This document shows positions 23,167-35,200 of a stretch of 64,000 nt of DNA, one piece after another. The stretch covers positions 7,422,013-7,486,012 of the forward strand of contig NC_023749.2 of the NCBI RefSeq assembly GCF_000499845.2, written 5' to 3'. A program made the translations under genes and the position numbers. The notes beneath the pieces are model-generated. The model searched no databases. It was not told the origin of the DNA and worked only from the letters and a program-made list of their open reading frames with translations. Origin of the DNA: Phaseolus vulgaris. Taxonomy: Eukaryota > Streptophyta > Magnoliopsida > Fabales > Fabaceae. Each line of letters starts with the position of its first letter. Within the stretch, counting starts at the first letter, position 1.

Positions 23167-26100
23167 TCAGAATTTGGAGCAGGTATGAGGTAGACCAGTG
23201 TCTTTATCAACAGCCACAACCTCAGTGGCATTGTTGCATCTTAGCACATCCTGTCCCAACTTAGCTCCAGCAGCTTTCAGACCCTTTAGAGAAACTGGTT
23301 GATTGAAGAGGTTTAGAGATGGAAGCTTTGATGCTGGAGGCATCTTCATTGCTGGCAACAAGTTTCTGAAGTCTTCTTTCAATAGTGGCACCTCAAAGTC
23401 CTGTTTGTTATGCTTAACCACATTGTCTTTTGCACTAATATGTGCCCCTGGCTCCATATGGTTGGTTGAAAAGCTTGCTTGTTGAGGGAAATTTGGGTAC
23501 AGACTAACATACCCTCTAAGGTACATCATGTCTATGAGGAACTTCTTCCATGAAGCTTGCCATCCATTTGTTCTAGATTTTGGAATTTGAACAGGGTTGG
23601 ATTTGGCATCCTCAGTGAACCTCATGTTCATGTACACATAGAACTCTCTCCAATGTTTGGGGAAGAACACTGCCCCCCAGCTGCATGGTAGTTGGTGAAG
23701 GTAAGGTGTGTTGGGGTGGATGTGTTTGAAGAATTCTGTGCCATTCCATTTGGGTCTCTCTTTGACAACTTCAACAAGCTTTGGAGTGTAGAGGGAGATG
23801 GAGGAGAGCTCAGGAAGAGAAACTTGAGGGTCATAGTGGTAAGCCATGAGTGCATATTTGATCCATAGGTAGTAGTAAGGGGAAAGTTCAATGTCATCTT
23901 CTAGCAGGAGACCAAAGTCATCATCTGATGATGGATACCAACTTTCACTCACAGCCCGGATGAGACCACCTTGGATGATTCTCCTTCTCAGGGTTTTTGG
24001 CCCATGAGGCCACTCAAATGAACCTACTACTCTTATAGTTTCATCATCTACCTTGCTATCCATGTTGAAGGTAATTGGAATTTCATCTCCAAGATAGTAG
24101 GCATTGCTTAGAGATTTAAGAAGCCTTGTTAGTGATTTGACTCTATTTTGGGTGATGATGCTCACAGAAATCCTCATCCTATTCCAATCTACAAGGCAAA
24201 ATTGAGTTTAATACGTATTCATTTGAAAAAAAATCGCATAATCAACCAATAATATTTATTCAAATTGTATTAGCTAACCAATATTATTAAGCAGAGAACT
24301 TATCCCATATGCATGATTATGTACTAGCTTGAGTTTTTTGTATTGAAGGTAGTCACATTCATTCACAGTATACCATTGTTAATAAAATAGAATGAACAAT
24401 ATGCATGCTCGACAAGAGCAGAATAATTCTATATTCAATAGTCTTACTTGGTAATGCTGTTGAACGCAGATCAGCCATCCAGAGAACTTGAGACACTGAT
24501 GCCCTGGGTAAAAGAACCAATGTGGTAGCATTTGAGTTGGTTTCTGATGCCATCTTAAGAGCTTTTCTCACATGAGGGTCAATGTCAGCAACAGTGATCA
24601 CTACACTGGGGTTGTGAATTTTGATCAAACCCTTCATGCTGGTGTACACTGCATGTATCACTGGTGCCTCTGAGTCTGACACTCCAGAAAGTGACCCAAT
24701 AGCCAAATCAAAAATCTTGAACCGACGTTCTTTGCAGACCACTGTAGGCCATTTGAGAGCTGCTGCAGTATCTTCACAAGTGCAGAAACTGCCTCCAGAG
24801 ACAACAATGTAGGCCTTCTTGCCAACTGTGCTCCTGAATTTTTCAAGAAGTGGTGCAAGCACTTTCACTTCATCAACTGAGTGAGCATAGAAGAGTGCAT
24901 CGACTTTTTGTGGGTACATTGCAGCCCACTGAGTCAAATAACCAGTGGAAAGTGCTTTCCACCATTGATCATCTCTGACCTGAACTATGTCCTTAAAAAT
25001 CACAGTGGTTTCAGATACATATGCAAGCCTGTGTTCACTATCTCCCCAAGTTTCCTTGTCCTTAGGGTCTATTGGAAGAACAAAGGAGCCAGCATTTTTG
25101 TATTTCTGAAGCTGATAACTGCAATAATAAAAATAATAAAGAATTTTCAGCATGTATGATCATACAGAAATATAAGAGTGGTTCCAGGGAAATGCAATCG
25201 GTTTGGCATGTTGAAATTAATTCAAGGATCAAAACTTTGAATTAAAAAGAAAGTGGCAAAAAAATTTCTTCTTTTTGTGAGGAGAAATGAGAAAAAAGAT
25301 AATTTGACTTCCATGATAGAGTAAAATGAAAAAAAGGCTCCTTCGTATGAAGACTGAATTTAATTTTTCAAACAATAATTTTCTACCTAGACGGTTTTCC
25401 ATGTGCTACTACTATTGCCATAAGAAAACATTCTCATTCTTTACCATGATGGTAAAAAGTTTTTCAAAACCTACATGATTGTTTTAGCTCTAAAAAAAAT
25501 AAATATGAACAGTAAAAATTGTATTTGATACAAGACACATAAACTTTGTTTGAGATTTGACAAACATAGTATTTATTTCAATATGTGACGTTCTTTGCAA
25601 CTTGTACTACTTGTTAGTGTTTTTGAACCTAATATCAACAACTAATTGAGCACTACCAAATCCTCTTTGGCTTAGTCAAATCATGACTGTTTGACTTGTA
25701 TGGTCAACTTTCAACTAAATTTCGCATTCAGTTGGATCTCTTACCACCAAATAAAGTCATGTTCCCTTACCACGCCCCAGAAGAAAATCTTCATAAAATG
25801 GTAAAAAAGATTGTCAACATGATGTAAAAGTGTAGAAATTGACAAACCTGAGGTGCAGATCTTCACCAGTTGAGAAGGTAAAAGGTGTCTCAACGAATAG
25901 TGTCTTGACAAGATCTGCAGAGAGAAACCATGAACTAGATAGAAAATCCACCTGCACAATTTTATCAACTGTGATATCATAAGCAGGATCGGGTAAATAC
26001 AACCCTGCCTCCTTGGAGCGAAATTTTCTGTAACTTGGAAAAGTGAAATCCTTCTGTCTAAAAGGCAAAATCCTTCCAATACTCCCCAAAACAGAATTCT

Positions 26101-26950
26101 TGTATTTTTCTGTCCCAGCCACGTGCGCCAAAATCTGCAACATCTTCCTTCCAGGAATCATGTCATCATCAATGACATACACAAGATCAGCTTCAGTCTG
26201 AAGAGCCATTTGGAACCTTCCATAGTACTTGAAATCATAGCTTGAGCTTATGAAGCTGATTCTTGAGTCATTATAGGTGTCCACAATTCTCCTCAATGAG
26301 GCCTCATTGGGGCTCCCAAATGAAAGAACCCAAGCATGATGGAAAGGAAGGGTCTGTTGGAGCAAAGAATCAAGCTGAGCACAAAGTGTTTTTCTCTTGA
26401 AGTGGTTCAGCAACACTGTTATTTTCGGGCTGTTTGGACCCTTCAAGTCCCACTTGGATTTCATTGCCATTAGCTCCTGGAGAGTCTCAGTGCCAAAGGT
26501 TTTGCTTTGGAAGTTCAACACCTCATCGTAGAGCTCTCTCTTTAGCTTGATCATTTGGACATCATTGGACTTCTTTTGCAGGAAGTCTATCTTCTCATTC
26601 TCACACACTTGTGATGGAGTTGTGGGAAGAACATCCTCCATTACTAGAGAGGAAGAAGCTTTTTGGTAGTGGCCAATAACGTGGGGTGTGATCATGAGTT
26701 GTTTCCATTGTTGGGCAATTTTGGTAGCCCATGTGAACTCTGGTTTGGTTCTTAAATCAATGGAAGGCCCCATGTAATACAATAGAAATGTTGCATACAC
26801 TGCAAAGAAAAACTGAAGGCAAGTGAGTGCTGCAACAAACTTTGTGGAGGCACTTTTCTGAGCCTTCAGTTTGTTTCTTCCTCCAACATAGTCATTAAGC
26901 ATCCCTTCCAAGTAATCTCCACTTCTCGAGGTCGAAGTTCGACCACCCAT
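23167..26950 (-). CDS. Type II membrane protein with two glycosyltransferase-like domains
   Basis: Three exons: 26950-25848, 25118-24448 and 24188-23167 (2796 nt, 931 residues), with GT-AG junctions and frames that close. It resembles the conserved single plant protein I remember as Arabidopsis At5g12260, annotated only as transferring glycosyl groups. A membrane anchor lies at about residues 38-60 (FVAALTCLQFFFAVYATFLL), suggesting Golgi type II topology. A first GT-A/GT2-like domain starts near 175 (ITVLLNHFKRKTLCAQLDSL), with DDDM at 261-264 in the position of a DXD motif. A second starts at 596 (MRISVSIITQNRVKSLTRLL) with LLEDDIELSPYY around 686-697. The start ATG at 26950 (MGGRTSTSRSGDYLEGML) is chosen because a splice acceptor (TTTTGCAG, ending at 26976) precedes it, so an upstream leader exon is likely. 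Substrate and product are unknown to me. Confidence 0.93.
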
Positions 26951-27262
26951 TTTAGATGATTCAATATCCTCTAACCTGCAAAAGAACACACAGAAAAAGT
27001 TAGTACCTACACATGCATTGCCGTTTTGCTATCACAATTTTGCAAGAGAAACTCCAACTCAGTCTAACCAATAAGGATGTGCTTGGAAATATGTCAGAAT
27101 GGTGTTGAAATGAAGTTTTGCACTTTTCAATGCATAAACACGAAAACAATGTGAGGGATAGATTGAGTTGAATGTGATTGAAGTTGAAAGAGAAGAGAAA
27201 ACCTATGGGTGGCTTGTGAAATTTGAAGAGCAATGGTTTGTGTGCTTTATATTATATATTAG
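26951..27262 (-). promoter_or_regulatory. 5' leader and TATA-like box of the glycosyltransferase-like gene
   Basis: The minus strand has a TATA-like run (ATATATAATATAA) at 27248-27259, about 300 bp upstream of the coding start. An acceptor site ends at 26976. The region between is CT-rich and probably leader plus leader intron; the donor could not be fixed from sequence alone. Confidence 0.4.
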
Positions 27263-29664
27263 TAAGTTCCCATGAAAATTGCATCACAGGTCACATGGGC
27301 TAAACTTATAAGAGCAAGAAGTTAGCACACGCGTTAACTTCATTCACTATACACTACTTCATGAACACTTTTTATAAGAAACCAACGAAAGCCAAATTTG
27401 ATGCCGTTGAAAAGGGTAAACCTTGTGTTTTTGGCACTGCATTATAACTCATTTCGTGTTCCTTTTTTGTGCCTTTTTTCCCTCTCCCAACCAAAATATT
27501 TCCATTTTCTCAAGTCCATGAAGATCATAAGATATTTCAAACTCCTAGAGAAGAAAAAAAACCATTCATTATTTGCATTTTGATATTCGGGCTTTAGAGA
27601 TTACAGCATGATTTAAGGGCCCTTAGTCAAAACCGAAAATAACCTCTACGTAGGAAACTTTATATAGCAGGAAAACACATTATATATAACGTTAAAGGCA
27701 CAAACAAACACGAGAAAGAACATGGGGTGGAAGTAATACGTACATTGCACACTATCTTGGCAACAAAGACAACTGAAGGTGAGAAAACAAAGCCTTAATT
27801 AGCTTCTTGAGCAAAACAAGTAAGAGACCTAAAGCTTCACAAATATATATATATATATATGATTCACCAAAATAAATGGGTTATTTGCTGTCAAAGAGTG
27901 AGGCCTAAATAAATCAGTCAGAATTCATTAAATGTTACATAATATATATATGAATATGATATTATATATTAAAGCATATATGGTGTGCTTGACATTTCGA
28001 AGAAGATACGTGAATGAAATTTGCAGCAAACTTTTGTTAATGGCTGATAGCCGAACTTAGGCGGGTTCTACGCAAGAAACTCATGGCAAGGAAATGGTTC
28101 GCTTGTGCAAGAGAGAATTCAAATGTATCTTCTTCGCTTAGGCTATAAAAAAAGGGTATTGGAATAATGGGAACACAACATTTTTATTCCTATGAAATTA
28201 CTTAGCCATTTTTTCAGTTTTCACTTTCCTCCTTTTCTGGTGAGTTGCCATTGAGATGGAGAGAGAAGAAGGATCCACACATGGGGTTGGCATAACATTA
28301 ATTGAATGTGACAAATCAGTTATCGTTTGGAGAGTACAAAAGAAGTTAAATATTTAGGCTATGTAGATTAAGCTTATTCATATTTGTTATTACTTTATTA
28401 GTCAATTATGTTCAAATAATAGTGTAGGTGCACATATTCTAACATGGCCTTTTGGAGACACAATTTAGGTCTTTAGAAAAAGGGTTCACTTATCATCATC
28501 ATCCAATAATGACATTCTTAGTAAGAATTAATGGTGAGTTTTGTTTGATTAGTATCCATATAAATTATATTATATGGAAAAGTTTGGGTTAAATATGTTT
28601 TTAATTTATATATTATAACATAAAATTGATTTTTGTTTCTAATTCAAATTTTTAGACTATTTATGTATTTGTAGTAGGTTTAATTGTTCTAAAATTTGGA
28701 TCGAAACCAAATTTAAAATTTAAACTAAACAAAAACTAATTTTATATTATAGAATGAGGTTAATTCATAAAATTTTGAATGAAGAATAAAAAAATAATAT
28801 CTTTAGACCAATAATAAAAATTTATATAAAAAAAAACCTTAATCTACATTAGAATTTAATTATACCACAAGAGATATTAGATGAAAGTAAATAGTTATTA
28901 AGCAGAGTCAAGAATGAATTTGAAATATTATCCACTACTAGATTTTTTTTTCTATTTTATTCTTGCCTTTTCTCTTTTTCTCTTATCATTTGAATTTTGT
29001 ATGTATAAATTCTAAAATCAAGGAAAAGCATATTACTCTATATTTTTACGGTGTACACATAAAATCTTCTAATGTCTTTCATTCCATTCCATTCAAAGGC
29101 ACGTGAGGAGTTCTTAAAAAGTTTCAAGAAAGTCAACGTGTATAATTTATAATGATTTTCATTTAATTTGAAGTATATATATAACTCTTGGAGGAAGTCA
29201 ACATTGGTGTATATAATGCTCCTATTCCTACGTTTAAGTTTGGTATCATTACAATGGCGTTTGGTCTTTGTGTAGGAATGAACTAGTGGAAACCACGTAG
29301 GACATAGTTGGCCTTGGTGAAATATATATATTATGTATATGTACGTATATATTATGTATATATATATATATACGAGTGTATGGGTTAGGTTGATATTTAT
29401 ATTAGTCAAGCCCTCTTCGGAAAAGTGCAAGTGTACTTGTACCTAAATGTACAAAACTTCAAACCATTTAACCGTTGGTTGCTAAAGTCTTTAACAAATC
29501 TTATCATTATGAAATTATTTAATAGTATCTTCATTAGCATGTAACCATTAAACTACATCAATTAACATTTGTAAAAACAAAAACTATGTTTTTGGAATTT
29601 CCATCAATTTATTATATAACTCAATGTAATATATAGAAATATTTACATTTAATAATATATATAA
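27263..29664. other. Intergenic, simple AT repeats
   Basis: AT dinucleotide tracts lie near 27842-27860 and 29325-29372. An open frame at 29038-29430 on the minus strand runs through such a tract (Tyr/Ile repeats) and is not credible as a gene. Nothing else was recognised. Confidence 0.55.
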
Positions 29665-29673
29665 TATTATTTC

Positions 29674-30113
29674 GGCAATTGCTTCCTGCACCATATCACT
29701 GCACCCGATTCCAGCAGAAAAGACGAAATTGTCCTAAAAAAAATTTCCGAAATATGCGTTTTGGATTTTTTTTCCGTAACGAAATTTTATATTATGGATT
29801 TTTTTTATTCGAAATGGGTTTTTCATTTTTGTTTCCGGATTTTCATTTCCGAAACACAATAATCTCTTTTCCAGATTTTTTTTCTTCGGAATGTATTATT
29901 TTTAATTCTGGATTTTTTTATCCGAAATAGAATTTTAATTTTTGTTTCTGGATTTTTATTTTCGAAACTCAATAATCACTTCCAAATTTATTTTTCCAGA
30001 ATATATTATTTTCAATTCCTGATTTTTATTTCCGAAATAAAAGGCATTTTTGGAAATTAAAAAAAATATGTTGGGTGCAGGTTAAAAATGATTGGGTGTA
30101 GGAAGCATTTGCC
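29674..30113 (-). mobile_element. Mutator-type MITE, copy 3
   Basis: Begins GGCAATTGCTTCCTGCACC and ends (reverse complement) GGCAAATGCTTCCTACACCC. A perfect 9-bp duplication, tattatttc, sits at 29665-29673 and 30114-30122. It is 440 bp, against 439 bp for copy 2, to which it is the same element in inverse orientation, including the interior runs of TTCCGGA-like palindromes. Confidence 0.92.
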
Positions 30114-30134
30114 TATTATTTCACATTTGTACTA

Positions 30135-30615
30135 GTATAGACTGAACGGTCAATACCACACATCGGTTTTTACGACCAAGCCGACCGAGTCCAGCACGTC
30201 CGTACGGGCCGACCGACACATCCAGCCCATTAACGCTCAAATCAAGGTCAACAAAGCTAAACCATCATGAAAAATTAGGTAATACGTCCCTAAGTACAAT
30301 CCACTCCACTAAATCGACCCAATAAGGTAAGTTCATTAAAATAATATAAATAGCGCACATTCCAAAAACAAGGTACGTCATTACTAATATACTCTGACAA
30401 CCGAGTGTCAAGTACTCTTTGCTGAATTGAGCGTCGGAGTACCTGTCGAAGTGTCTTCTGCAGGTACCCCCATTCGGCATTCACCTGAATAAAACGATTG
30501 AGATCGGAAGGAGTAGTACTAAGGCGAAAAGGAACAAACTGAAGTTTGAGCTGACTACCGAGGAGAAAAACGAAGCCAATTAATAGTTCTCTAGGTCTCA
30601 TCTTCCTAGCAGGAA
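30135..30615 (+). mobile_element. LTR-type repeat, possible solo LTR
   Basis: Matches the split LTR at 20572-21735 (minus strand) and more distantly 57800-58285 and 55385-56139. It has an internal promoter-like AATATAAATAGCGCACAT (about 30338-30355) in the plus direction and later the shared GACAACCGAGTGTC. It ends near CTTCCTAGCAGGAACA. No gag or pol coding sequence adjoins it. I could not find a convincing 5-bp target duplication, so the ends are approximate. Confidence 0.6.
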
Positions 30616-31198
30616 CAACATCAATTATATGAATAACTGATATATGAAAAAGAAATTAAATTGATTATTCCAATATAATGTAATGATACTACATTAGTTT
30701 TCTTAAATTAATGTGATATCTTTGTACTACATTAACCAATATTGAAAAACTTTAATTTAGTTGAAGGTTTTCACTTTTTTCATCTTTTTTGTTTTAATCT
30801 CTAACGCTGTGAATACTTCTTCTTGCATGGCAAGCAACAACACCTTCATATACAAGGTTGTAGCCATTTCTCTTGTTGCATTTTATAATGTGGTATTATT
30901 ATAAACTCTCTTTTTTTTATGTTGGGTGTTATATCATATATTCAACTCAAGTAATGTTTTTAAATGTACGAATTACATTAATTTTAGTTTAAATAAATTT
31001 ACATTAATTTTTTTACGAAATAACGTGATTTTTTCTTCATTTAATATGAAATCTTATTTTATTTATCTAAATACTATTGTTTGACAGTGTATTTGATATT
31101 AATTTAAATCTGAGTTGGATTTTAAATCTGAAATCTTGATACACTATATGAGTTTGAAGAAATTCATTTAAGATAAACTAGAATTCAATCAATATTGC
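30616..31198. other. Intergenic, no feature seen
   Basis: AT-rich spacer between the LTR-type repeat and the small snRNA-promoter-like repeat. No coding signature was seen. Confidence 0.55.
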
Positions 31199-31345
31199 TG
31201 TTGGAGATCCCACATCGTCAAGAGATTAGAGTCTTTTATTGTATATAAGTGGGTGCAAACCTCAACCCTATGAGCTGGTTTTATAAACCTCAACCCTATG
31301 AGCTGGTTTTATGGGGTTGAGTTAGGCTTAAAGTCCACTCCGTAA
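31199..31345 (+). repeat. Short interspersed repeat with USE and TATA signature
   Basis: Begins TGTTGGAGATCCCACATCG, a terminus I know from a common legume interspersed repeat. ATCCCACATCG (31207-31217) matches the plant snRNA upstream sequence element RTCCCACATCG. A TATATAA follows at 31242-31248, 24 nt after the element. A 28-bp unit starting aaacctcaaccctatgagct is exactly duplicated at 31257-31284 and 31285-31312. No coding content. It may be a TRIM/LTR fragment or a small-RNA-promoter-derived repeat. Confidence 0.7.
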
Positions 31346-32291
31346 TAATTGCTAATTTAAATTTAATTTTCAAATTTATATTTAAATTTTAAAACTTGAC
31401 ACACCTTATTGACTAAATGAACATAATTATACACTTAGATTTAAATAGTTTTTTTCCTCTAATTAAAAAAAAACATCTATTTAGTTTGGTCCTCTGTATA
31501 CCTGTCTAATTGTCTAACTTTGAGAGTGATGATTATGGTTGAAATTAAGTGAATTTTGCTCAATAAAAGTCAAATATTCTCAAACTCAATTCTTGTTTGA
31601 CAGCTCAAATAAAACAGAGAACAGTTCCACTGTATGAATTTATAGCCTTAAAAATCAAATTTTCAGAAATATTATGTTCCAAGATTTGATGTGAAAAAGT
31701 AAGTATAGCTAGGCTATTCAGATGGTTCCCTCTAAGGAAAGAAAGAAGTTTTAGTAGTAAAATGTTAAAAAAAAAATTTCAATTTGACGTAGAGTTATCA
31801 ACATATCATGATATCATTGTAATTTGATGTATCATTGATATCATTTGATATAAAGTTGTCAATATATAAGTACTATCTTTAATAATATACAGAGATTTTA
31901 ATAAAATTATTTTTCTTTTCAAAAGCTGTTAAAATATCAACACTCACTTTAACAATGTATAGACGTTTTGATAAAATTATTTTCGTTTCGCTTGTAATTT
32001 CGTACTTGGTGCAAAGTTGTTAATATATCATTGAATTTTAAAAATACTTTAGTGCATAATGGAGAGGTAAAAAGGGCATAAAAAAAACAAAAATCTTAGG
32101 ATTCCTGAAAACCAGAATTGACATTGAGCAGATAGTTAGGGTTGACAGGTACATAGAAGTCAGTTCTGTAGTTTACACTAACAGGTAGTTGCAATAATAG
32201 CATGAAACAATTCTGGCCATAACAATAGTACTCTCATAAACCATTAAACTAACAACTGTCTCTAGACATTCTTCCATAATCCTCTAATCAA
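31346..32291. other. Intergenic; 3' side of the LOG gene
   Basis: AT-rich with two loosely repeated blocks near 31800-32030 (tatcatgatatcatttg and attttaataaaattatttt types). The segment next to 32292 should hold the LOG 3' untranslated region. Confidence 0.5.
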
Positions 32292-35200
32292 TCACCTAGA
32301 CATCTCACAACTTGAGGAGTATTCTATCTGCTCAGTTTCCCAGCTCAGCTTAGAGGCAACTCTTTCATGTTGTGGAAAATACTCCTATAACCATCAAACA
32401 CAAAATCATTTCACTTCATCTAAAACAAAACATCATATTCTTCCACAAACATAGTCTCTGCACTACTTTAAAATCAACAAAAACTATGAAACTAAAAAGA
32501 GAGATTGCAGTTACCTCCATCTTTTTGACAAGCTCTTTGGATGATGGGGAGGATACAATTATGTGGCGAGCTTTGGGGCTGATGAAGCCTTCCTCCACAG
32601 CTTTGTCAATGAAAGACAACAAGGAATTGTAGTATCCATCTACATTCAGCAACCCCACCTTCCAAAACCATCATCAACTTCGTTAAGAAATTATCTTTCT
32701 CTTTCTAAATCTTTCAAGATTAAAAAGGGTCCTTACTGGTTTATCATGGATGCCAAGCTGAGCCCAAGTTATGACCTCAAGAACCTCCTCAAGTGTCCCA
32801 TAGCCACCTTCACTCACAAACAAGACACATTATTGTTAATTCATTTTTCTATCTATTTCTCAACATGCCACATTTTAAAATGTTCATACATACACAAAAG
32901 ATAATCTTCTATGCAATTTATTTTAGTTGATTGTTTTCTTGGCCATTGTTGTTGTTTTTCCCTAGAGACAAACAAATAAATTAATATTTTAATTATATTT
33001 GATTTATTTTTTAAATTAAATATTATTATATTATTATAATGGTTTGTCAATTATATGTATTTTATTTTTTGTGTGAATAAAATCTTTTTCTTAATTGTAT
33101 TTGGTTACGGATACAGACACTTCGCTTGGACTCAAATAACGATCCACTGAATGACCCCTCTTACATTCTTTTATTGAATCATTAAAAGGGAAAGAAACAA
33201 TGTGGCCCTTGTTTTTGTTTTCTTGGGCCTGTGAGTAATCTCTGGAAAGAGAACTAATTTCTGCACGCTCATTTTTAAACCTGCACCGACAATTGGGTGA
33301 ATGACCAAAATACCCTGTCCACTCCTTCCTCACGCACCCCACCACCTTTATCACCACCACGACCATCAGATTAGCTCATATTACACTTAGAAGAAGAAAA
33401 AAAATAAAAATTTTAAAACAAGCTTTTCAAAATATAGGAAATTTGTTTCAAAAAAACTTATTCTAAAAAAACTCATTCTGAAAGACACGTATTTTGGAAG
33501 GTAATATATACATTTTAGAAAGTTTATTCTAGAAATGTTTTCTAAAAAATATTTTCTGGAATGTATTTCAGTTCCAGAAAAATTTCTAGAAGAGGTAAGT
33601 AGGAAGTCACTTTAAAGAAGGGTAAAATAGTCTTTTCGAAATCTTGGACGTGCAAGTTTAAATTGGGAGGGTGCAGGAAGCAATTTCCCTTTGGAAATCT
33701 GTCCCGTTTCCTTTTAAAATTTTAGCTTGTTAATCTCTCAATTTAAGACATACATAAGAAATAATCATAATTTTAAGAAAAAAATGTTATCACTGTACTA
33801 CATTATTATTCTTAATAAATTATTTTTTTAGCGTATAATATATATTTTGTTATTAGATAAATAAATTTAAGTAAATCTCACTTTTTTTTAATTACTTTAT
33901 TTTTTAATGTTTTTTTAGTGAAATCTTTATTTTAGAATATTAATAGATCTTATATAAAGTATAACTAAATTCAAACAAGAAAACAATGTTGGGCATGAAA
34001 ATAGCATAACTCTATGTAAAAAAACATAATTTAAACAGAAGAAAAAAAACTGGTGATGGAGGATTCTACAGTGTAATGTATGTCCTTAAACTTAGATCCC
34101 ATCAACAATTTTATTGATGTATTAGATAAATAAAGTGGTGCATCTGCATCACACAGGTTGAACAATCTCTCATAGATCATGTGGATTTTGTCCCAAACAT
34201 GTCTATAAACCATCTGTGGATGAATTTTAAAGTCCTGACATTCTATCACATAATGATTTGCAGTTGACATGTCATAGGTACATATTCATTGACACGTAAC
34301 ATCATAAAGAAAGTAGTGTGTATTAAAAAACCTTACATTCATAAAAAAGATCGACATGTAACATCATGAACAAAGTAGTGTGTACTAAAAAACCTTACAT
34401 TCATACAAAAAAAGAACAGTTTGTACAGTGCGTATCACTTGCTTTTTCCTTTTGAAATTATGATTAGTCTTAGAAATGATGATGATTGAAATGAGGTAGT
34501 TTTTGGTTTATGTGATAGAAGTTAGAGTGTGTAATCTTGGATTGATGGTTAATGAGATGTGAGTTTAAGAGGGAATATGGTGGAAGCATAGTAGGTTGTA
34601 CGAACCGGGTAAGGCAATAAAGGCATCAGAGTGGCGAGCCATCTCTGCTTTTCTTTGATGCATGTCTGCTACTGCCATCACTTCCCCCACTGTCTCTCCA
34701 GTGATCTGCAAAAAGTCACAACCGCAAATGGATCCAAATTATCACTGAAACCATAAAGAGGTTTTTGTGTGTGAGTGAATGCATGGACAGGAATGGAAGA
34801 GGGGTAATGATGAGTACTGCAGAAGTGGGCTCAAGTGGGAATCGTATAGCTCGACATTTTCCCTTGGGAGATAAATCAAACAATAGACCAAACGAAGAAA
34901 GGTGGAAAAAGTTACTGACCAATGATAAGAAAATGGAGATCAAATAAGGGTTGCCACAAGAATCTAAGGAGGGTACATGGAACTTGGAGAGAGAGGGACA
35001 AAATGGCTCAGAAGGAATGACCCCAGGTTGCCAGGTGTATTGATAGATAAGTTTTTAGAAAAAGACTCAAATGTGAAACCAAAACAACGTGGAAAGCAAG
35101 CATAACTCCCACCTTAAAACCTAAAAGAATCACCACAAAAGACAAAGTGCAAAATCCATACACTGTGATAACAAAAGTAAGGTGCAAAATCACTAAAGCC

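Noticed and set aside
27000..27233. 77-residue open frame upstream of the glycosyltransferase-like gene
   Set aside because: It lies in the likely leader region; the sequence has no signal or domain, and the conserved start is at 26950.
29038..29430. 130-residue open frame on the minus strand
   Set aside because: It runs through an (AT)n tract giving Tyr/Ile repeats; no motif, no splice context and no credible start.
32563..32904. 113-residue open frame on the plus strand
   Set aside because: It is antisense to LOG exons 5 and 6, whose minus-strand reading matches the family exactly.
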